This document shows, piece after piece, positions 57,201 through 64,000 of a stretch of DNA of 64,000 nt. Each line of letters starts with the position of its first letter. Position 1 is the stretch's first letter. Source of the DNA: Clostridium sp. BJN0001 (lineage in GTDB: Bacteria; Bacillota; Clostridia; Clostridiales; Clostridiaceae); NCBI RefSeq assembly GCF_022869825.1, contig NZ_CP094971.1, forward strand, positions 621,501-685,500. The letters are read 5' to 3'. The notes below the pieces were generated by a model. That model saw only the letters and a program-made list of their open reading frames with translations, had not been told where the DNA came from and ran no database searches. The position numbers and the translations under genes are program-made.

Positions 57201-57717
57201 TCAGTCATCTAAGTCTACTCCAACTGCTGCAATTGCAAAATTCGCTGCAAGTGGTAAGAAGACTAAGAAGAAGGATCTTGGTATGATGGCTATGAGCTAT
57301 GGCTATGTATATGTAGCTCAGATCAACATGGGAGCTGATAAGAACCAGGTTATAAAGGCTATGAAGGAAGCAGAAGCTTACCATGGTCCATCATTAATCA
57401 TCGCTTATGCACCATGTATCAATCATGGTATCAGAATCGGAATGGGTAAGAGTATGATCGAAGCTAAGAAGGCAGTTGAATGCGGATATTGGCAGATGTA
57501 CAGATTCAACCCAGAATTAAGAGAAGAAGGAAAGAATCCATTTGTATTAGATTCTAAAGCACCTGATTATAGCAAATTCAAGGACTTCTTATTAGGTGAA
57601 GTTAGATACGCTTCACTTGCTAAGGGATTCCCAGAAGCTGCAGAAGCATTATATTCTAAGACTCAGAAAGATGCTCAAGAAAGATATGAAGGATACAAGA
57701 AACTTTCTGAACAGTAA
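54214..57717 (+). CDS. nifJ: Pyruvate:ferredoxin (flavodoxin) oxidoreductase
   Basis: A 1167-residue single-chain enzyme oxidising pyruvate to acetyl-CoA and CO2 while reducing ferredoxin or flavodoxin. Domain I has AAIYPITPSSPMAEHVDEW (about residues 24-42). Two ferredoxin motifs, CIQCNQCSMVCP (about 689-700) and CCGCGSCAEICP (about 744-755), bind [4Fe-4S]. The proximal cluster cysteines start in CAGCGETPY (about 811). The thiamine-PP site is GGDGWAYDIGYGGVDH (about 958-973) with EVYSNTGGQSSKSTPT. Codons ending in C (ATC, TTC, AAC) are clearly more frequent than in neighbours, as for a very highly expressed gene. AGAGGGG precedes the ATG. Confidence 0.97.
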   Translation: MRKMKTMDGNTAAAHISYAFTEVAAIYPITPSSPMAEHVDEWVAQGRKNIFGQPVKVMEMQSEAGASGAVHGSLQGGALTTTYTASQGLLLMIPNMYKIAGELLPGVFHVSARALATSSLNIFGDHQDVMATRQTGFAMLAEGSVQEVMDLSAVAHLAAIKSRVPFLNFFDGFRTSHEIQKIEVLEYDELAKLLDWDAVKAFKERSLNPDHPVTRGTAQNADIYFQEREAVNKFYDAVPDMVENYMAEITKLTGREYHCFDYYGAKDADRVVIAMGSVTDVCEETVDYLNAHGQKVGVVKVRLYRPFSIEKLLKAVPKTVKKIAVLDKTKEVGAAGEPLYLDVRNAYFDVKDAPEVYGGRFGLGSKDPNPGHIAAVYANLAEDKPKNGFTIGITDDVTNTSLEVTEDIDATPEGTTACKFWGLGSDGTVGANKSAIKIIGDHTDMYAQGYFFYDSKKSGGITVSHLRFGKRPIKSPYLINKADFVSCSQQAYLYKYNVLEGLKKGSTFLLNTIWSPEEVEEKLPASYKRFMAANDIKFYTINAVKIAQEIGLGGRTNMIMQSAFFKLANIIPLDDSVKYLKQAVVTSYGRKGEKVVNMNNAAIDKGIESIVKIEVKDSWKDAKDAPKAPIKHASEFVKNVVVPMNRLEGDNLPVSSFNGMEDGTFEAGTAAFEKRGIAVNVPEWNKDKCIQCNQCSMVCPHATIRPILLNEDEKAKAPKNTKIVDAKAIKSDEKLYFSMGVTPLDCCGCGSCAEICPVDALTMKPQDTQHDQMEVWDYLINDVTAKKNPMNKATVKGSQFEQPLLEFSGACAGCGETPYAKTVTQLFGDRMMVANATGCSSIWGGSAPSTPYTVNKEGHGPAWANSLFEDNAEFGLGMFLGVHTNRERVAETVKAAIEANDPAKAELQDWLDNMNEGEGSRDRAEKLTAALEKSGTDLAKEILKDKDFFVKRSQWIFGGDGWAYDIGYGGVDHVLATNEDVNILVMDTEVYSNTGGQSSKSTPTAAIAKFAASGKKTKKKDLGMMAMSYGYVYVAQINMGADKNQVIKAMKEAEAYHGPSLIIAYAPCINHGIRIGMGKSMIEAKKAVECGYWQMYRFNPELREEGKNPFVLDSKAPDYSKFKDFLLGEVRYASLAKGFPEAAEALYSKTQKDAQERYEGYKKLSEQ

Positions 57718-57743
57718 AATTAAATTTATAATTTAATTTATAT

Positions 57744-57798
57744 AAAGAACTTGTTAGTCAGTAGTTTTTAACTGCTGGCTGCAGGTTCTTTTTTTTAT
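57744..57798 (+). terminator. Terminator after nifJ
   Basis: AAGAAC / GTTCTT at the base with AGTCAGTAG / CTGCTGGCT pairing above it, followed by eight T. Confidence 0.82.
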
Positions 57799-57870
57799 TT
57801 CGAAAAAAAGTTGTTTTAAAATCCGTTAATAAAGGGTAGAATATAAATATAAAAGTTTTGGAGGTAATAT

Positions 57871-58206
57871 ATGGACAAAGATAAAGATTTAGAAAAATGT
57901 AATTGCACAGAAGAAAGTGAAGAATGCAGCTGCAATTGCAATCATGATGAAAAACATGAATGCAATTGTGGATGTGAAGAAGAAAAAGAGCAAGAATTTG
58001 TTATTGATCTTGAAGATGAAAATGGGGAAAAGCTTACATGTAAAGTTGTAGACGCATTTAAATTTGAAGGCAATGAATATATGCTTGTTCAAAATCCAAA
58101 AGAAAATACTACATACCTTTTTAAAGTCGCAGATGAGGATCTTATAGTTCCTGATGAAGACGAGTTTAATAAAGTTGTGCATTATTATGAGAACGAAATG
58201 AAATAA
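57871..58206 (+). CDS. DUF1292 protein with Cys/His-rich N-terminal extension
   Basis: A 111-residue protein in two parts. Residues 1 to about 42 are extremely rich in Cys, His and acidic residues (CNCTEESEECSCNCNHDEKH, then ECNCGC), a likely metal-binding tail. Residues about 45-111 are a DUF1292 domain: FVIDLEDENGEKLTCKVVD, then YMLVQNPKENTTYLFKVAD and a late EDEFNKVVHYYENE. DUF1292 (YrzB-like) proteins are small, common in Firmicutes and of unknown function. A promoter-like TTTTAA / 17 bp / TAGAAT at 57814-57842 and GGAGG precede it, and its own terminator follows, so it is a single-gene unit. Confidence 0.82.
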   Translation: MDKDKDLEKCNCTEESEECSCNCNHDEKHECNCGCEEEKEQEFVIDLEDENGEKLTCKVVDAFKFEGNEYMLVQNPKENTTYLFKVADEDLIVPDEDEFNKVVHYYENEMK

Positions 58207-58217
58207 ATTTTAAATTG

Positions 58218-58253
58218 AGGGTATTGCATAAAATAAAGTGCAGTACCCTTTTT
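58218..58253 (+). terminator. Terminator after the DUF1292 gene
   Basis: AGGGTATTGCA at 58218-58228 pairs with TGCAGTACCCT at 58239-58249 (one mismatch), followed by a T-run. Confidence 0.85.
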
Positions 58254-58299
58254 GTAAAAATTGATAATGTGCAAATTAAGAATTAACAAATTGAATGTT

Positions 58300-58541
58300 A
58301 AAGGACAAAGGACAAAGGACAAATGACAAATGTGGATGTTTCTGCTAGGTCGCAGAAACCAAAATATATGAGCTTCCGCTTCAGGCGAAAGCTTTAGTTT
58401 TTTGCGAGAATCGCAAAAAACCATACAATGAAATTCCTGCGGAATTTCCACCTCATTTGTCATTTGTCATTTAACTATTTGTCATTTGCATAGGATTTTC
58501 ACCTCATTTGTCATTTGCCCTTTTAAAGTTTGTCGTTTGGA
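58300..58541. repeat. Hairpin-chain repeat, copy D
   Basis: A full-length copy. The left flank is AAAGGAC x3 then AAATGAC units. Hp1 is at 58338-58359 with the same stem but a loop of TAGGTC. Hp2 is at 58370-58393 with one mismatch. Hp3 is at 58397-58421 (GTTTTTTGCG / CGCAAAAAAC). Hp4 is at 58430-58448. The right flank is of TTTGTCA units with two TTTCCACCT/TTTTCACCT phrases. It fills most of the gap between the DUF1292 gene and the aminotransferase gene. 58542-58677 holds no clear signal besides AGGAGG. Confidence 0.9.
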
Positions 58542-58677
58542 CTAATTTTTTGTAATTAAATATACAAATTTATTATCATTAGTTATATAATATATGATAA
58601 GGCGCAATTTAAAAAAGAGGCGTTTTTATAAAATAAAGATTAAAATTTATATAAAGTATTTAGGAGGAAAAAAAGTA

Positions 58678-59871
58678 ATGCAACTCTCAAAGAAAGCCGA
58701 AAATATTAATCCATCAATTACACTTGCAATTACTGCTAAAGCAAATGAACTTAAAAGTAGTGGGGTAGATGTAGCAAGTTTTGGTGCAGGAGAACCTGAT
58801 TTTAATACTCCGCAGAATATAATAGATGCAGCGGTAAAGGCAATGAATGAAGGAAAAACAAAATACGCTCCAACAGGTGGAATTGCTGAACTTAAAAAAA
58901 CTATATGCGAGAAATTTAAAAAGGACAATAACCTTGAATATCAGCAGAATCAAATAATCGTTTCAACTGGTGCAAAACAATGTCTTGCAGATACATTCAT
59001 GGCAATATTAAATCCAAAAGATGAAGTGCTTATTCCAACACCATATTGGGTAAGTTATCCAGAACTTGTTAAACTTGCTGATGGAGTACCTGTTATAGTA
59101 AATACATCAGAAGCTAATAGTTTTAAATATACATTAGAGGATTTAGAAAAAAGTGTATCTGACAAAACAAAAGCTATTTTAATTAATAGCCCTAATAATC
59201 CTACAGGAACTGTATATTCTAAAGATGAACTTCAGATGATTGCAGATTTTGCTAAAAAACATGATTTATTAATAGTTGCAGATGAAATATATGAAAAACT
59301 TATATATGATGAAGAAAAACATATAAGCATAGCTTCATTAAATGAAGATTCATATAAGAGAACTATTGTAATAAATGGTGTTTCAAAGACTTATGCAATG
59401 ACAGGATGGAGAATTGGATATGCAGCAGCAGATTCAAAAATAATAAAATTAATGACAAGCATTCAGAGTCACATGACATCCGGAGCAAATACAATAGCTC
59501 AATATGCAGCACTTGCAGCATTAAACGGACCTGAAGATGATTTAAAAAGGATGGTTGCTGAATTTGATAGAAGAAGACGTTTTATGATTGATAAATTATT
59601 AAAATTAAATGAGATTTCAATAATAAAACCTAATGGTGCTTTTTATATCATGGTTAATATAAAAGCATACCTAAATACTAAATTTAAAGATTATAACATA
59701 AATACATCTGTAGATTTTGCAAAAGTACTTTTAGAAGAAGAAAAAGTTGCAGTTGTTCCAGGTGCAGGTTTTGGTAATGATGATTATATAAGATTATCAT
59801 ATGCAGCTTCAATGGAAACAATAGTAAAAGGAATAGAAAGAATATCTGTATTTTTAAGCAAAATAAAGTAA
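58678..59871 (+). CDS. Class I pyridoxal-phosphate aminotransferase (aspartate aminotransferase type)
   Basis: A 397-residue enzyme. It has FGAGEPDFNTPQNIIDAA (about residues 31-48), KTKYAPTGGIAELKKTI, then the NSPNNPTGTVYSKDEL loop (about 173-188). The PLP aspartate and tyrosine are in IVADEIYEKLIYD (about 203-215). The Schiff-base lysine is in NGVSKTYAMTGWRIGYAA (about 235-252). This is the Bacillus/Thermus AspB branch (Ib), which transfers amino groups between aspartate and 2-oxoglutarate. ATG 58678 follows AGGAGG; the longer reading from 58594 is unlikely. Repeat copy D lies upstream. Confidence 0.92.
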   Translation: MQLSKKAENINPSITLAITAKANELKSSGVDVASFGAGEPDFNTPQNIIDAAVKAMNEGKTKYAPTGGIAELKKTICEKFKKDNNLEYQQNQIIVSTGAKQCLADTFMAILNPKDEVLIPTPYWVSYPELVKLADGVPVIVNTSEANSFKYTLEDLEKSVSDKTKAILINSPNNPTGTVYSKDELQMIADFAKKHDLLIVADEIYEKLIYDEEKHISIASLNEDSYKRTIVINGVSKTYAMTGWRIGYAAADSKIIKLMTSIQSHMTSGANTIAQYAALAALNGPEDDLKRMVAEFDRRRRFMIDKLLKLNEISIIKPNGAFYIMVNIKAYLNTKFKDYNINTSVDFAKVLLEEEKVAVVPGAGFGNDDYIRLSYAASMETIVKGIERISVFLSKIK

Positions 59872-59912
59872 AGTTTATATTTTAGAAAGAATATAATGGA
59901 GAAGAGAATATA

Positions 59913-60557
59913 TTGAAGAAGATTGCTATATTTGATGTTGACTATACAATAATAAAAAAAGAATCATTAATGCAGCTTATTTTATACATCTTTAAAAAAA
60001 ATAAGACTAAATATTTAAAAAATTTGATAATTGGTGCTTTTTCAGGAATCTTATACTTATTTAAGATATATGATGAAAGAAAAGTAAAAGAGAAAACATT
60101 ATCTTTTTTAAAAGGAATTAAAAAACAAAAAATAGAAAAATTAAGTAGAGAATTTTTTAAAGATGTATTAAAAAATATATTATATAAAGATGCACTTAAT
60201 ATGATAAGAAAATTAAAAAAAGAGGGCTATGAAATTTATCTTATTACTGCATCTCCTGAATTTTATATGAATCAATTTTATAATATTAATGAAGTTGATA
60301 AAGTAATAGGAACTAAATTTTCATATACAGATAAGGATGAATTTACTGGGAAAATGGAAGGAAACAATTGTAAAGGTGAAGAAAAAGTATTAAGACTTAT
60401 TACATATTTAACAGAAAATAATATATGTGTAGATTTTAGAAAGTCTTATATGTTTTCAGATTCCCTATCAGATAAACCGCTTCTTGATATGACGGGAAAT
60501 TCATATTTGATAAACTTTAACAGAAAAAGTTACTTTAATGTGTTAAAATGGAAATGA
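59913..60557 (+). CDS. HAD-superfamily hydrolase, subfamily IB
   Basis: A 214-residue hydrolase. Motif I is IAIFDVDYTIIKKES (about residues 4-18), with DxD nucleophile and acid. Motif II is YLITASPEFYM (about 108-118). A lysine is in NNCKGEEKVLRL, and motif III is YMFSDSLSDKPLLDM (about 186-200). HAD-IB enzymes include phosphoserine phosphatase and lipid phosphatases. The helical cap with several basic residues is compatible with either, so no substrate is named. It starts with TTG (59913) after GGAGAAGAG. It lies between two aminotransferase genes; a role in serine or amino-sugar metabolism is only possible, not shown. Confidence 0.82.
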   Translation: MKKIAIFDVDYTIIKKESLMQLILYIFKKNKTKYLKNLIIGAFSGILYLFKIYDERKVKEKTLSFLKGIKKQKIEKLSREFFKDVLKNILYKDALNMIRKLKKEGYEIYLITASPEFYMNQFYNINEVDKVIGTKFSYTDKDEFTGKMEGNNCKGEEKVLRLITYLTENNICVDFRKSYMFSDSLSDKPLLDMTGNSYLINFNRKSYFNVLKWK

Positions 60558-60589
60558 AAAAGTTTTTATAAAAAGGAGATGCTTTTTAA

Positions 60590-61324
60590 ATGAAGAGCAA
60601 GGTAGTATATGAAGTAATAAGAATAATCAATAAAAAGCCATTGTTTTTAGAGAGCCATATAAAAAGGATGGAAAATTCTTTTAAACTTATAAATATGGAA
60701 TTCCCAATGGAATATGAGAAAATTAAGAAAAAAATATTTGATAAAATCGATGCAGAAAATTTAGATAATGAAAATATAAAACTTACTTATGATGTATCAG
60801 AAAAAAAATTAGATATTTTTAAAATAGATCATTATTATCCTTCAGATGATATGTATAAAAATGGAGTAAAAACCATTCTATATTTTGGAGAAAGAGAAAA
60901 TCCTAATGCTAAGATAATAAATCAAAATTTTAGAGATAAAGTTACAAAAGAGATAGAAAAAAATAATGCATTTGAAGCTGTTCTTATTGACAGAAATGGA
61001 TATATAACAGAAGGCAGCAAATCAAATATGTTCATGATAAAAGGAGAGAAAATCTTAACATCACCTGTAAAAGCAGTTCTTCCAGGAGTTACAAGAGATG
61101 AAATAATTAAGGCTGTTAAAAAAGCAGGTTTAAATGTTAAGGAAGTAGAATATAGTTATAAAGATATAGAAAAACTTGATGCTATGTTCATTTCAGGGAC
61201 ATCACCTAAAGTTCTTCCAATAAATGAATTAGGAGATAAAAAATTTGATGTGAATAATTCTGTCTTAAGAAAAGTCATAAAAGCATATGATAATGCAATA
61301 AATACTTATTTGTCCAATAATTAG
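60590..61324 (+). CDS. Class IV aminotransferase (PabC/IlvE/D-amino acid type)
   Basis: A 244-residue fold-type IV PLP enzyme. The N-terminal arginine region is LFLESHIKRMENSFKLI (about residues 17-33). The Schiff-base lysine is expected in NQNFRDKVTKEIEKNN (about 106-121; RDKV). The cofactor glutamate is in EAVLIDRNGYITEGSKSNMF (about 123-142). A late ISGTSPKVLPINEL matches the phosphate loop. Members are aminodeoxychorismate lyase, branched-chain or D-amino acid aminotransferases, which cannot be separated by eye. The short length fits PabC or D-amino acid aminotransferase best. It follows the HAD gene by 32 bases. Confidence 0.82.
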   Translation: MKSKVVYEVIRIINKKPLFLESHIKRMENSFKLINMEFPMEYEKIKKKIFDKIDAENLDNENIKLTYDVSEKKLDIFKIDHYYPSDDMYKNGVKTILYFGERENPNAKIINQNFRDKVTKEIEKNNAFEAVLIDRNGYITEGSKSNMFMIKGEKILTSPVKAVLPGVTRDEIIKAVKKAGLNVKEVEYSYKDIEKLDAMFISGTSPKVLPINELGDKKFDVNNSVLRKVIKAYDNAINTYLSNN

Positions 61325-61393
61325 AATATTTAATTTAAAAATAACAGGGTGTGTGGTATACTAAAATTAAGTTAATTTTTGGGGGAGGATAAT

Positions 61394-63337
61394 ATGTCAC
61401 TTATATTTAAAGGGAAAACAGTAAACGAATGTTTAAATAAAGCTTCAGCTCAACTTAATATAAGTACGAATGATTTAAAATATAAAGTTCTAAAAGAAGA
61501 AAAGTTATTTTTTAAAAAAAGTGCAGAGATAGAGATTATAGAAGATGAGCATGTAAATACTAAAGAAAATAATGTAAAGATTATCAATAAAGAAAAGTAT
61601 GGAATTACAGTTAAAAATGGACAAATAATTGTAAAAAATGATCCAAATAAGGGGAATGAGTTTTTCAAAATAAAACCATGTGAAAATTTAAAACTCTTTA
61701 TAAATGATAAAGAATGTGATAATCAGACTGAAGTTACAGGCAGCGATAATATAAGATATGAAATTGAAGATTCACTAGAAGAAAAGATTTCAAAAAAAGT
61801 TTCAGTTGAGAAAAACAATATGGGAGCTTATCTCACGTTAAATTATATTCCATCAAAAACGTATAAACTGAAAGATACATCATATTCAAAAGATCTCGTA
61901 CTTGAACTTATTATTACTGAAAAAAAATATCCTAAAAAGTATGATAATAAAGAAATTGAAGAGTTTTTAAATAAAAGTGGCATAAAAAATGGAATATTAA
62001 AAGATAAAATTTCAGGTATTGCCCATTCTAAAGATTACACTTTTAATCATGTTTTAGTTGCAAAAGGCACACCCAAGATAGATGATGAACCTATAAAAGT
62101 AAAAATGATCCATGAAGATAGAAATATTATAAATGATATTGCAGATAATGAAAAAATAGATTTTAAAGGAATCCATAAGATTGGAATAGTAAAAAAAGGT
62201 GACATAGTGGCTGAAAAGGTACACGGAAAAGAAGGTTCTGATGGATTCGATGTTTATGGAAATGTAATAAAGAGGAAACCTGCAACAGATATAAAAATGG
62301 TAGCAGGTCCTGGAACAAAACTTGAAGAAGATAAGATAATTGCAATATTTGAAGGAAGACCAGAAAGAAGTGGAAATGTATTTTCTGTAAAAAAGATATA
62401 CGAAGTTCAAAATGTTGATTTAAAGACAGGGAATATTGATTTTATAGGTGATGTAAATATACTTGGAAATGTAAGTATAGGAATGAGTGTTAAAGCTGAT
62501 AGTAATGTAAAGCTTTATGGAAATGCAGATTCATGTAAAATTGAAGCTGGAGGGAAAGTAGAAATACTTGGAAGCCTTCTTAATTCTACTGTGAATTCAG
62601 GAATAAATGATGTTTATAATAAAAATTATTTGGACAACCTCTCTATACTTTATAAGGCAGTTGAGGAGATTATTTTATCGCTAAAACAGATAAGAGAAAC
62701 AAATATGTTTAAGGATAAAAGAGTAGGCGAAATTGTAAAGGTATTAATAGAAACAAAACTAAAGAAATTACCTGATATATGTAAAAAGATTATTGAGTAT
62801 AATATTCATAAACATGATAATCAAAATGTAATTTCTATTTTTGCTTATAATAAACTTATTGGAAATGGACCACTTAAAATAGAGAGTGGAACAGAACTTG
62901 TTCAATTTAATAGTAAGATTCAAAAAGAGATTGATAGAATAAAAGAACTTGCATTTAATCCGTCAGACATAGATCTTTCATATATTCAAGCGTGCAATAT
63001 AAATTCTTCTGGAAATGTTAATATTACAGGAAAAGGACAATATGTATCTAATATAACATCACTTTATGATATTAATTTTATTCAGAATGGTTCTGTATGC
63101 AGAGGTGGAGTTTTAAAAGCTGGTGGACAAATAAATCTTAAAACTGTAGGAAGTGTTGCTGGAGTTTTAACAAGACTTATAGTTCCTAAAGATGGTAGAA
63201 TTAAAGCTGAAGTTGCGTATAATAATACGGAATTTTGTTTTGGAGAAAAAAGAATGGTACTAGATGTTTCCTCAAAAAATCTTGAGGCATATCTAGATAA
63301 AACAGGTGATATTCAAATCGATAAATTATTACTATGA
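61394..63337 (+). CDS. DUF342/FapA-family protein, paralogue 2
   Basis: A 647-residue relative of the protein at 41515-43482, with the same order of parts. A Jag-N-like start (IFKGKTVNECLNKASAQL, then EEKLFFKKSAEIEI) is followed by DUF342 repeats such as TGNIDFIGDVNILGNVSIGM (about residues 348-367) and RGGVLKAGGQINLKTVGSVAG. A coiled stretch lies between. In clostridia such genes often neighbour chemotaxis and flagellar genes. Here cheW follows by 14 bases and cheD after that, which supports a link to motility or surface assembly. ATG 61394 follows GGGGGAGGA. Confidence 0.83.
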   Translation: MSLIFKGKTVNECLNKASAQLNISTNDLKYKVLKEEKLFFKKSAEIEIIEDEHVNTKENNVKIINKEKYGITVKNGQIIVKNDPNKGNEFFKIKPCENLKLFINDKECDNQTEVTGSDNIRYEIEDSLEEKISKKVSVEKNNMGAYLTLNYIPSKTYKLKDTSYSKDLVLELIITEKKYPKKYDNKEIEEFLNKSGIKNGILKDKISGIAHSKDYTFNHVLVAKGTPKIDDEPIKVKMIHEDRNIINDIADNEKIDFKGIHKIGIVKKGDIVAEKVHGKEGSDGFDVYGNVIKRKPATDIKMVAGPGTKLEEDKIIAIFEGRPERSGNVFSVKKIYEVQNVDLKTGNIDFIGDVNILGNVSIGMSVKADSNVKLYGNADSCKIEAGGKVEILGSLLNSTVNSGINDVYNKNYLDNLSILYKAVEEIILSLKQIRETNMFKDKRVGEIVKVLIETKLKKLPDICKKIIEYNIHKHDNQNVISIFAYNKLIGNGPLKIESGTELVQFNSKIQKEIDRIKELAFNPSDIDLSYIQACNINSSGNVNITGKGQYVSNITSLYDINFIQNGSVCRGGVLKAGGQINLKTVGSVAGVLTRLIVPKDGRIKAEVAYNNTEFCFGEKRMVLDVSSKNLEAYLDKTGDIQIDKLLL

Positions 63338-63351
63338 AGGTGAAATAGGTA

Positions 63352-63840
63352 ATGGAGAATACAAATATGAAGATTTTAATTTTTAATTTAAATAAGGAGT
63401 ACTATGCAACAGATATACAAAATGTTGAAAGAATACTAGGATATGAAACTCCGACAGAGCTACCTAATGCTCCTTACTTTGTAGAAGGAGTAATAAATCA
63501 GGAAGACAGTATACTTCCTATAATAGATATTTCTAAGGAATTTAAATTATCAACAGATATGCATGAGAAAAATTGTGCAAAAAAAATAATAGTAGTTAAA
63601 AGAGAAAAAAAGAAATTTGGAATAGTGGTTAACAATGTTTCTGAAGTTAAAGATGTCGATGAAAAATTAATTGAAGATGCACCTGAAATTACAAAAAATT
63701 CAAAAAGGGAATATATAAAGGGACTTATAAGGTTTGATAAAAAGATAGTAATATTACTTGACTTAGAAAAACTTCTCTCAAGTGGAGATGAGGATAAAAT
63801 CTTTAAAGGGGGAAGAGATGAATCAATTGGGAGAGGTTAA
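63352..63840 (+). CDS. cheW: CheW-like chemotaxis coupling protein
   Basis: A 162-residue CheW-domain protein. It has ILIFNLNKEYYATDIQNVERIL (about residues 8-29; core EYYATDIQNVERIL), TELPNAPYFVEGVINQEDSI (about 36-55) and LPIIDISKEF. The second half has KKIIVVKREKKKFGIVVN, VSEVKDVDEKLIEDAP and YIKGLIRFDKKIVILLDLEKLL. It bridges receptors and the CheA kinase. A charged tail GGRDESIGRG extends past the domain because the next gene overlaps it. It lies between the FapA-like gene and cheD and shares their transcript. A ParW/CheV-type variant cannot be ruled out. Confidence 0.9.
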   Translation: MENTNMKILIFNLNKEYYATDIQNVERILGYETPTELPNAPYFVEGVINQEDSILPIIDISKEFKLSTDMHEKNCAKKIIVVKREKKKFGIVVNNVSEVKDVDEKLIEDAPEITKNSKREYIKGLIRFDKKIVILLDLEKLLSSGDEDKIFKGGRDESIGRG

Positions 63841-64000
63841 AGTTGGAATTGCAGATTTAAATATAGTGCTTGCACCTGATGTTATAATGACAATCGGATT
63901 AGGATCATGTGTAGGTATAGCTTTATATGATGGAATAAAAAAGATTGCAGGTTTATCTCATATAATGTTACCAGATAGTACTCAGTTTAAAAATGTAAAA
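63818..64000 (+). CDS. cheD: CheD chemoreceptor glutamine deamidase, N-terminal fragment
   Basis: The gene runs off the right edge; 61 codons are visible. It starts with ATG at 63818 after AAAGGGGG and overlaps the end of cheW by 23 bases in another frame. MNQLGEVKVGIADLNIVLAP leads to MTIGLGSCVGIALYDGI with the catalytic cysteine (residue 31) and GLSHIMLPDS with the catalytic histidine (residue 48). These are the defining CheD residues. The enzyme deamidates glutamines of chemoreceptors and in Gram-positives works with CheC. The overlap suggests translational coupling to cheW. Confidence 0.9.
   Translation, partial: MNQLGEVKVGIADLNIVLAPDVIMTIGLGSCVGIALYDGIKKIAGLSHIMLPDSTQFKNVK

Noticed and set aside
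58207..58677. T-box or riboswitch in the long gap before the aspartate aminotransferase gene
   Set aside because: The gap is explained by a terminator and repeat copy D; no T-box sequence or specifier loop was seen.

Overview
The window looks like chromosome from a strictly anaerobic, low-GC Clostridium-type Firmicute. The evidence is the strongly A/T-ending codon use, AGGAGG-type ribosome sites, pyruvate:ferredoxin oxidoreductase with a flavodoxin beside it, an electron-bifurcating NfnAB pair, an apparent PPi-type phosphofructokinase and clostridial families such as DUF342/FapA. I cannot name a species. No tRNA, rRNA, prophage or CRISPR array was seen. All calls come from reading the sequence; no database search was run.

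Layout. 1-2.7 kb: the tail of a glycogen-debranching-type enzyme, then an RsbW-like kinase and an RsbU/SpoIIE-like phosphatase. 2.8-12 kb: a polyamine locus. It holds agmatine deiminase, N-carbamoylputrescine amidase, a PepV-like dipeptidase, SpeD, arginine decarboxylase, SpeE, carboxynorspermidine synthase and carboxynorspermidine decarboxylase, so both known triamine routes lie side by side. 12.2-14.2 kb: a methyltransferase divergent from an orphan GHKL sensor kinase. 14.3-16.6 kb: nfnAB. 16.9-25 kb: an amino-acid ABC transporter, a GntR regulator, an M20/RocB-like hydrolase, an iron alcohol dehydrogenase, a class III aminotransferase and an AEC permease, read here as an omega-amino-acid catabolic unit. 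25-28.2 kb: an ABC-F ATPase and two poorly known genes, one with two DUF4397 repeats. 28.3-30 kb: an IS110-family element with a long structured 5' non-coding end, a good bridge-RNA candidate. 30-36.5 kb: a SufS-like enzyme, phosphofructokinase, MntP, a Fur/Zur regulator facing ZnuCB, and small unknown genes. 36.5-41.4 kb: PepF, a rhomboid protease and glutamate dehydrogenase. 41.5-54 kb: FapA-like protein, glycosyltransferase, ParE/ParC, DJ-1 protein, RecJ, MurG and flavodoxin. 54.2-64 kb: NifJ, a Cys-rich DUF1292 protein, two aminotransferases around a HAD hydrolase, a second FapA-like protein, CheW and the start of CheD.

Physiology. Arginine decarboxylase, agmatine deiminase and carbamoylputrescine amidase would make putrescine. 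SpeD/SpeE (decarboxylated AdoMet) and the carboxyspermidine pair (aspartate semialdehyde plus NADPH) would each turn it into spermidine. NifJ, flavodoxin, NfnAB and GdhA connect pyruvate, ferredoxin, NADPH and glutamate.

Beyond genes, the most striking signal is an intergenic repeat present as four copies (three complete, one truncated) at about 12.0, 38.3, 38.5 and 58.3 kb. Its core is a chain of four hairpins, and the stems are kept by paired base changes between copies. It is flanked by inverted arrays of 7-bp units. Unrelated 7-bp arrays occur elsewhere in the window.
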